A DNA stretch of 64,000 nt from Conus ventricosus (Eukaryota > Mollusca > Gastropoda > Neogastropoda > Conidae): NCBI GenBank assembly GCA_018398815.1, contig CM031616.1, forward strand, positions 74,044,340 to 74,108,339, given 5' to 3'. The notes under the pieces are model-generated. The model worked only from the letters and a program-made list of their open reading frames with translations, did not search any database and was not told the origin of the DNA. Both the position numbers and the translations under genes were made by a program. This document shows, one piece after another, positions 56,657 to 64,000 of this stretch (within the stretch, counting starts at the first letter, position 1; each line of letters begins with the position of its first letter).

Positions 56657-58009
56657 CTGCAGGAACACATCACAGCATTAGTAACACACACACATCCTGT
56701 ATTGCTGTGTTCTGCAGGAACATATCACAGCATTAGTAACACACACACATCCTGTACTGCTGTGTTCTGCAGGAACATATCACAGCATTAGTAAACACAC
56801 ACACATCCTGTATTGCTGTGTTTTACAGGAACACATCACAGCATTAGTAACACACACAGCTCCTGTACTGCTGTGTTCTGCAGGAACACATCACAGCATT
56901 AGTAACACACACATCCTGTATTGCTGTGTTCTGCAGGAACACATCACAGCATTAGTAACACACACAGCTCCTGTACTGCTGTGTTCTACAGGAACACATC
57001 ACAGCATTAGTAACACACACACACATCCTGTATGGCTGTGTTCTGCAGGAACACATCACAGCATTAGTAACACACACACATACATCCTGTATTGCTGTGT
57101 TCTACAGGAATACATCACAGCATTAGTAACACACACAGCTCCTGTACTGCTGTGTTCTACAGGAACATACCACAACATTAGTAACACACACAGCTCCTGT
57201 ACTGCTGTGTTCTACAGGAACATACCACAACATTAGTAACACACACAGCTCCTGTACTGCTGTGTTCTACAGGAACATATCACAACATTAGTAACACACA
57301 CAGCTCCTGTACTGCTGTGTTCTACAGGAACATATCACAACATTAGTAACACACACACACCCTGTGTCTCTGTGTTCTACAGGAACATACCACAACATTA
57401 GTAACACACACACACATCCTGTATTGCTGTGTTCTGCAGGAACACATCACAGCATTAGTAACACACACAGCTCCTGTACTGCTGTGTTCTACAGGAACAT
57501 ATCACAACATTAGTAACACACACAGCTCCTGTACTGCTGTGTTCTACAGGAACATACCACAACATTAGTAACACACACAGCTCCTGTACTGCTGTGTTCT
57601 ACAGGATCATACCACAACATTAGTAACACACACAGCTCCTGTACTGCTGTGTTCTACAGGATCATACCACAACATTAGTAACACACACAGCTCCTGTACT
57701 GCTGTGTTCTACAGGATCATACCACAACATTAGTAACACACACAGCTCCTGTACTGCTGTGTTCTATAGGAATACATCACGGCATTAGTAACACATGGAC
57801 ATCTGTACTGCTGTGTTCTGCAGGAACACATCACAGCATTAGTAACACACAAGCTCCTGTACTGCTGTGTTCTGCAGGAACACATCACAGCATTAGTAAC
57901 ACACACACATCCTGTATTGCTGTGTTCTGCAGGAACACATCACAGCATTAGTAACACACACACACACACATCCTGTATTGCTGTGTTCTGCAGGAACACA
58001 TCACAGCAT

Positions 58010-58043
<34 letters not shown>

Positions 58044-58295
58044 TCCTGTATTGCTGTGTTCTGCAGGAACACATCACAGCATTAGTAACACACACAGCTC
58101 CTGTACTGCTGTGTTCTACAGGAACATATCACAACATTAGTAACACACACAGCTCCTGTACTGCTGTGTTCTACAGGAACATATCACAACATTAGTAACA
58201 CACACAGCTCCTGTACTGCTGTGTTCTACAGGATCATACCACAACATTAGTAACACACACACACCCTGTGTCTCTGTGTTCTACAGGAACATACC
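56657..58295 (+). repeat. About 55-bp minisatellite made of 3' splice-site copies, about 30 units
   Basis: On the zinc-finger sense (minus) strand each unit reads TTACTAATGCTGTGATGTG, then TTCCTGCAG|AACACAGCA, then a TACAGGA and (GT)n filler. This is the exact acceptor context of the exon at 56439-56656, including the first eight exon bases. Most units keep CAG or TAG at the acceptor position and a TACTAAT or TACTAAT-like branch motif (some TACTAATGTTGTG). The array directly abuts the real acceptor and fills more than half of the intron. Confidence 0.93.
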
Positions 58296-59148
58296 AAGTT
58301 TCCTGAGAAGGAGAGTGTAGATGTTGTGGGGAGGGGGGATGATAATCAAGTGATATTGATTTTAAAAATTATCTCGGTTCTCACCCCTTGTAGTATGTGT
58401 GTGTGTGCGTGTGTGTGTGTGCCCCTTTTTTACAGTTTATTTTAGCGTACAGCTGATATTATTAAACTGACTCGATATAAAATGGAGTGTATGTTGGGTA
58501 GAGTTATTGATTAGTTTTATGTGAAAAATAAGCCTTACTTTATTTACATTGTTTTTAAATTTGTGGGCATGTGCAGGTGTGAGTGCATATGCACATTTTA
58601 CATTATTCAATGTTGTGTACTCATATGTCATGTGTTTATGTGTTCCCACCACAACACAAAGTTCTTATGAAAGAAAATAAAGGGTCTTGATTGATTGATT
58701 GATGTGGCTTGCAATGACAAGGTTAGATGTAATAAGAATTCTTGTTTTAATATTTAGATCTGCCCAAACTTAATACTTTGTCATTTTCAACCCAATCTGT
58801 GCATGTTGCCCTACCTGCATGTGAATGCCATTCATCCTGTAGTGTAGGATGACAGTCTGTGCATGTTGCCCTACCTGCATGTGAATGCCATTCATCCTGT
58901 AGTGTAGGATGAGTTGTAAATTGCACTGTCATGCATAGACAGAGAAGGAAAATAAGGAGATGGCAGTGTGAACCAAACCAATATGTCCTGTTTTCAAGGC
59001 CATAAAGAGAATTATATAAGCTTACCTGCTATGTTAAAACACAACAAACCATGCACGCACACATTCAAACACACACAGAGCCAGGCACATATGTATGCAA
59101 ACACACATACTCGTACAAACACACATACACTTGCACACACACACATGT

Positions 59149-59190
<42 letters not shown>

Positions 59191-59340
59191 ATGGCCACTA
59201 ACTAACACTGTCATGGGGGATCACTGCCAGGTAGACTGAAGTCTGATATGAAAATTTATTCTATATTTCACAAACCTGGCGCCAGAATACCTTGTTACAC
59301 AACTTACACTGTCACACACATACAAAGCACCAACACACAC
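58296..59340. other. Rest of the zinc-finger intron: possible LINE 3' tail and CA repeats
   Basis: At 58655-58705 an AAAATAAA is followed by GTCTTGATTGATTGATTGA-type tail, as in some LINE 3' ends. A two-copy 60-bp duplication lies at 58793-58915 (core CTGTGCATGTTGCCCTACCT). CA-rich sequence at 59050-59190. No exon. Confidence 0.55.
58793..58915 (+). repeat. 60-bp direct repeat, 2 copies
   Basis: Two nearly perfect tandem copies containing TGCATGTGAATGCCATTCAT. Confidence 0.92.
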
Positions 59341-59498
59341 CTGGTTTTAAAAGTGCGATCACACTTGTCACACGAGTGTTTCTTTTCAGCGCGGTGTCGA
59401 TGGAACACGTGACTATGCAAGTTGCTGCGACTCTGGAATCCAGACCCACAAATCTCGCAGACAAACGGCGTCTTCTCCAGGTGAGTCCTCTTGTGATC
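59341..59498 (-). CDS. C2H2 zinc-finger factor, upstream zinc-finger exon
   Basis: Begins DHKRTHLEKTPFVCEICG after a TTGCAG acceptor. It holds the end of one finger (HKRTH), a full finger CEICGSGFQSRSNLHSHVFH-R-H, and the CDKCDRTFKT half of the next. The donor after 59341 (AG|GTGTGT) is in phase 2 and joins in frame to 56656. Earlier fingers and the start codon must lie beyond 64000, because nothing coding is visible between 59499 and the right edge. Confidence 0.9.
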
Positions 59499-60004
59499 CT
59501 GCAACACAATGTCACATACCTAGTCACTGTGGATACAATCACAACCACCAGCAGTCCATTGAATACTGTCCTGAAATTCTGTTTTCCACTTTACTCCCAC
59601 TAAAACATGACCCATGAATTTTCAAGTCACAACAGGGAAGGTGACTGCATTTACGTTGACATTTCTTTTCCTTTTTTTTTTCATTCTCACTTTGGTAAAA
59701 TCAACTATAGAAAATGCTCATTAAAAGCAGAGCTCTCCTTTTCATCTTCAGAATAACATCACACTTTTCAAACTCCTCTCTCCTTGGACCTCAAAACATT
59801 CCATAAAGTATATAAAAAAAATGTAACAAAAGCGATAGATCTGAGTGAAAAATGGACACTTGGCTAACACGGTATTTCTCTTATACATAACTGTCAAAAT
59901 GTGAAGTTATGGTTGTATATGGAAATTTATATACTTGCAAAATGTCAAACTGCTGTGCACATCAGCGGGCAATTAAACATACTTGGTAAATTTGTATTGT
60001 ACTC
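59499..60004. other. Unique sequence, upstream intron of the zinc-finger gene
   Basis: No exon or element recognised. Confidence 0.5.
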
Positions 60005-60412
60005 AGTTTCTAAATAACCAAATGCTAACAGCCTGGATAATCATGTCACAGTCTCTAAATAACTAAATGCTAACAGCCTGGATAATCATTTCTAAATAAC
60101 CAAATGCTAACAGCCTTGATATTCATTTCTAAATAACCACATGCTAAAAGCCTTGATAATCATGTCACAGTTTCAAAATAACCAAATGCTAACAGCCTGG
60201 ATAATCATTTCTAAATAACCACATGCTAACAGCCTGGATAATCATTTCTAAATAACCACATGCTAACAGCCTTGATAATCATTTCTAAATAACCACATGC
60301 TAACAGCCTGGATAATCATGTCACAGTTTCTAAACAACTAATTGCTAACAGCCTGGATAATCATGTCACAGTTTCTAAACAACTAACTGCTAACAGCCTG
60401 GATAGTCATGAC
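60005..60412 (+). repeat. 37/46-bp minisatellite, about 10 copies
   Basis: The unit is AACCACATGCTAACAGCCTG followed by GATAATCATTTCTAAAT; longer units have GTCACAGTTTC after AATCAT. Confidence 0.93.
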
Positions 60413-60540
60413 ATCTACAGCACAGCTGACAATGAGGCAATGTCAGTCAACTGGTTAGAATCCAAATACTTCTGTCAGAAAGATTGGTTATAGTTGGCTC
60501 TTGCCAAGCATTCAGTTCATTTGTATTACTTTTCTTTCTT

Positions 60541-60790
60541 CACTGTGCACCACAAGATGCCAGATGGTCCTGCATCACTGTGCACCACAAGATGCCAGAT
60601 GGTCCTGCATCACTGTGCACCACAAGATGCCAGATGGTCCTGCATCACTGTGCACCATAAGATGCCAGATGGTCCTGCATCACTGTGCACCATAAGATGC
60701 CAGATGGTCCTGCATCACTGTGCACCATAAGATGCCAGATGGTCCTGCATCACTGTGCACCATAAGATGCCAGATGGTCCTGCATCACTG
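60541..60790 (+). repeat. 35-bp minisatellite, 7 copies (precursor form)
   Basis: The unit is CACTGTGCACCACAAGATGC followed by CAGATGGTCCTGCAT. It leads directly into the 71-bp array, whose units contain this same 35-bp core. Confidence 0.95.
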
Positions 60791-63700
60791 TGCACCATAA
60801 GATGCCAGATGGTTGCCTCAATTCAGTCACTACTGAATCGTAAACTCTACTGCATCACTGTGCACCACAAGATGCCAGATGGTTGCCTCAATTCAGTCAC
60901 TCATGAATCGGTAAACTCTACTGCATCACTGTGCACCATAAGATGCCAGATGGTTGCCTCAATTCAGTCACTCATGAATCGGTAAACTCTACTGCATCAC
61001 TGTGCACCATAAGATGCCAGATGGTTGCCTCAATTCAGTCACTCATGAATCGGTAAACTCTACTGCATCACTGTGCACCATAAGATGCCAGATGGTTGCC
61101 TCAATTCAGTCACTCATGAATCGGTAAACTCTACTGCATCACTGTGCACCATAAGATGCCAGATGGTTGCCTCAATTCAGTCACTCATGAATCGGTAAAC
61201 TCTACTGCATCACTGTGCACCATAAGATGCCAGATGGTTGCCTCAATTCAGTCACTCATGAATCGGTAAACTCTACTGCATCACTGTGCACCATAAGATG
61301 CCAGATGGTTGCCTCAATTCAGTCACTCATGAATCGGTAAACTCTACTGCATCACTGTGCACCATAAGATGCCAGATGGTTGCCTCAATTCAGTCACTCA
61401 TGAATCGGTAAACTCTACTGCATCACTGTGCACCATAAGATGCCAGATGGTTGCCTCAATTCAGTCACTCATGAATCGGTAAACTCTACTGCATCACTGT
61501 GCACCACAAGATGCCAGATGGTTGCCTCAATTCAGTCACTCATGAATCGGTAAACTCTACTGCATCACTGTGCACCACAAGATGTCAGATGGTTGCCTCA
61601 ATTCAGTCACTCATGAATCGGTAAACTCTACTGCATCACTGTGCACCATAAGATGCCAGATGGTTGCCTCAATTCAGTCACTCATGAATCGGTAAACTCT
61701 ACTGCATCACTGTGCACCACAAGATGCCAGATGGTTGCCTCAATTCAGTCACTCATGAATCGGTAAACTCTACTGCATCACTGTGCACCATAAGATGCCA
61801 GATGGTTGCCTCAATTCAGTCACTCATGAATCGGTAAACTCTACTGCATCACTGTGCACCATAAGATGCCAGATGGTTGCCTCAATTCAGTCACTCATGA
61901 ATCGGTAAACTCTACTGCATCACTGTGCACCATAAGATGCCAGATGGTTGCCTCACTTCAGTCACTCATGAATCGGTAAACTCTACTGCATCACTGTGCA
62001 CCATAAGATGCCAGATGGTTGCCTCAATTCAGTCACTACTGAATCGGTAAACTCTACTGCATCACTGTGCACCATAAGATGCCAGATGGTTGCCTCAATT
62101 CAGTCACTACTGAATCGGTAAACTCTACTGCATCACTGTGCACCACAAGATGCCAGATGGTTGCCTCAATTCAGTCACTCATGAATCGGTAAACTCTACT
62201 GCATCACTGTGCACCATAAGATGCCAGATGGTTGCCTCAATTCAGTCACTCATGAATCGGTAAACTCTACTGCATCACTGTGCACCATAAGATGCCAGAT
62301 GGTTGCCTCAATTCAGTCACTCATGAATCGGTAAACTCTACTGCATCACTGTGCACCATAAGATGCCAGATGGTTGCCTCAATTCAGTCACTCATGAACC
62401 GGTAAACTCTACTGCATCACTGTGCACCATAAGATGCCAGATGGTTGCCTCAATTCAGTCACTCATGAATCGGTAAACTCTACTGCATCACTGTGCACCA
62501 TAAGATGCCAGATGGTTGCCTCAATTCAGTCACTCATGAATCGGTAAACTCTACTGCATCACTGTGCACCATAAGATGCCAGATGGTTGCCTCAATTCAG
62601 TCACTCATGAATCGGTAAACTCTACTGCATCCCTGTGCACCATAAGATGCCAGATGGTTGCCTCAATTCAGTCACTCATGAATCGGTAAACTCTACTGCA
62701 TCACTGTGCACTACAAGATGCCAGATGGTTGCCTCAATTCAGTCACTCATGAATCGGTAAACTCTACTGCATCACTGTGCACCATAAGATGCCAGATGGT
62801 TGCCTCAATTCAGTCACTCATGAATCGGTAAACTCTACTGCATCACTGTGCACCATAAGATGCCAGATGGTTGCCTCACTTCAGTCACTCATGAATCGGT
62901 AAACTCTACTGCATCACTGTGCACCATAAGATGCCAGATGGTTGCCTCAATTCAGTCACTACTGAATCGGTAAACTCTACTGCATCACTGTGCACCATAA
63001 GATGCCAGATGGTTGCCTCAATTCAGTCACTACTGAATCGGTAAACTCTACTGCATCACTGTGCACCACAAGATGCCAGATGGTTGCCTCAATTCAGTCA
63101 CTCATGAATCGGTAAACTCTACTGCATCACTGTGCACCATAAGATGCCAGATGGTTGCCTCAATTCAGTCACTCATGAATCGGTAAACTCTACTGCATCA
63201 CTGTGCACCATAAGATGCCAGATGGTTGCCTCAATTCAGTCACTCATGAATCGGTAAACTCTACTGCATCACTGTGCACCATAAGATGCCAGATGGTTGC
63301 CTCAATTCAGTCACTCATGAACCGGTAAACTCTACTGCATCACTGTGCACCATAAGATGCCAGATGGTTGCCTCAATTCAGTCACTCATGAATCGGTAAA
63401 CTCTACTGCATCACTGTGCACCATAAGATGCCAGATGGTTGCCTCAATTCAGTCACTCATGAATCGGTAAACTCTACTGCATCACTGTGCACCATAAGAT
63501 GCCAGATGGTTGCCTCAATTCAGTCACTCATGAATCGGTAAACTCTACTGCATCCCTGTGCACCATAAGATGCCAGATGGTTGCCTCAATTCAGTCACTC
63601 ATGAATCGGTAAACTCTACTGCATCACTGTGCACTACAAGATGCCAGATGGTTGCCTCAATTCAGTCACTCATGAATCGTAAACTCTACTGCATCACTGT

Positions 63701-64000
63701 GCACCATAAGATGCCAGATGGTTGCCTCAATTCAGTCACTCATGAATCGGTAAACTCTACTGCATCACTGTGCACCATAAGATGCCAGATGGTTGCCTCA
63801 ATTCAGTCACTCATGAATCGGTAAACTCTACTGCATTACTGTGCACCACAAGATGCCAGATGGTTGCCTCAATTCAGTCACTCATGAATCGGTAAACTCT
63901 ACTGCATCACTGTGCACCATAAGATGCCAGATGGTTGCCTCAATTCAGTCACTCATGAATCGGTAAACTCTACTGCATCACTGTGCACCATAAGATGCCA
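60791..64000 (+). repeat. 71-bp satellite-like array, about 45 copies, runs off the window
   Basis: The unit is CACTGTGCACCATAAGATGC, then CAGATGGTTGCCTCAATTCA, then GTCACTCATGAATCGGTAAA, then CTCTACTGCAT. Sequence identity between units is very high. Diagnostic variants recur at 923-base spacing (13 units), showing a higher-order duplication. It lies upstream of the visible zinc-finger exons, probably within that gene's intron. Confidence 0.95.

Noticed and set aside
60541..64000. CRISPR-like array
   Set aside because: Units are contiguous and fully repetitive with no variable spacers, and the sequence is eukaryotic.

Overview
This is eukaryotic, invertebrate genomic DNA, most likely from a lophotrochozoan and probably a gastropod mollusc. 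The evidence is spliced exons with GT-AG boundaries, a mitochondrial-clan cytochrome P450, a C2H2 zinc-finger gene, an L2/CR1-type LINE, a Ty3/gypsy element with integrase before reverse transcriptase, a hAT-like transposon, a tRNA-derived SINE, and extreme microsatellite and minisatellite density. The species assignment is inference. I see no bacterial genes, operons, rRNA or CRISPR.

Two host genes are well supported, both on the minus strand and both partial. (1) Positions 905-8642 hold the 5' part of a mitochondrial-type P450: start codon, IPGP hinge, YG-VRE region and C-helix WxxxR region. Exon phases join exactly, and the heme-binding half lies off the left edge. (2) Positions 54817-59498 hold the last three coding exons of a C2H2 zinc-finger factor with a P/Q/S/T-rich tail; its 5' exons lie off the right edge. 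Weaker exon candidates are at 32027-32073 with 36691-36812 (plus strand, possible secreted protein) and 41290-41450 (minus strand, membrane helix).

Mobile elements dominate 17-31 kb. A minus-strand Ty3/gypsy element with two ~1 kb LTRs (17397-18393 and 25377-26396) carries a decayed gag-PR-IN-RT-RNase H region (the Gmr1-like order), a purine-rich tract and a tRNA-Trp-like primer site. Next to it is a plus-strand L2/CR1 LINE (26752-30885). A solo LTR of the same gypsy family (29565-30672, opposite orientation) has inserted into that LINE's 3' (GT)n tract. Other remnants are LINE pieces at 3600-4430, 7380-8190 and 41530-41890, a deleted hAT-like element at 49322-50381, and a SINE near 52415.

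The rest is largely tandem repeats. By eye, roughly 30% of the window is minisatellite, in about 18 unrelated families with units of 29-71 bp. The largest are 57 bp at 9.2-12.2 kb, 32/28 bp at 32.5-35.4 kb, 38 bp at 35.5-36.6 kb, 47 bp at 37.4-38.6 kb, 44 bp at 39.3-40.3 kb, 55 bp at 56.7-58.3 kb, and 71 bp from 60.8 kb to the right edge. Many are intronic. Almost all long open frames in them are repeat artefacts.

The most unusual observations are: (a) a solo LTR carrying a 116-bp GT...AG segment that is cleanly absent from both LTRs of the full-length element, as if an intron had been spliced from the retrotransposition template; and (b) an array of about 30 copies of a 3' splice site, including branch-point-like and AG motifs, directly upstream of the real acceptor of a zinc-finger exon.
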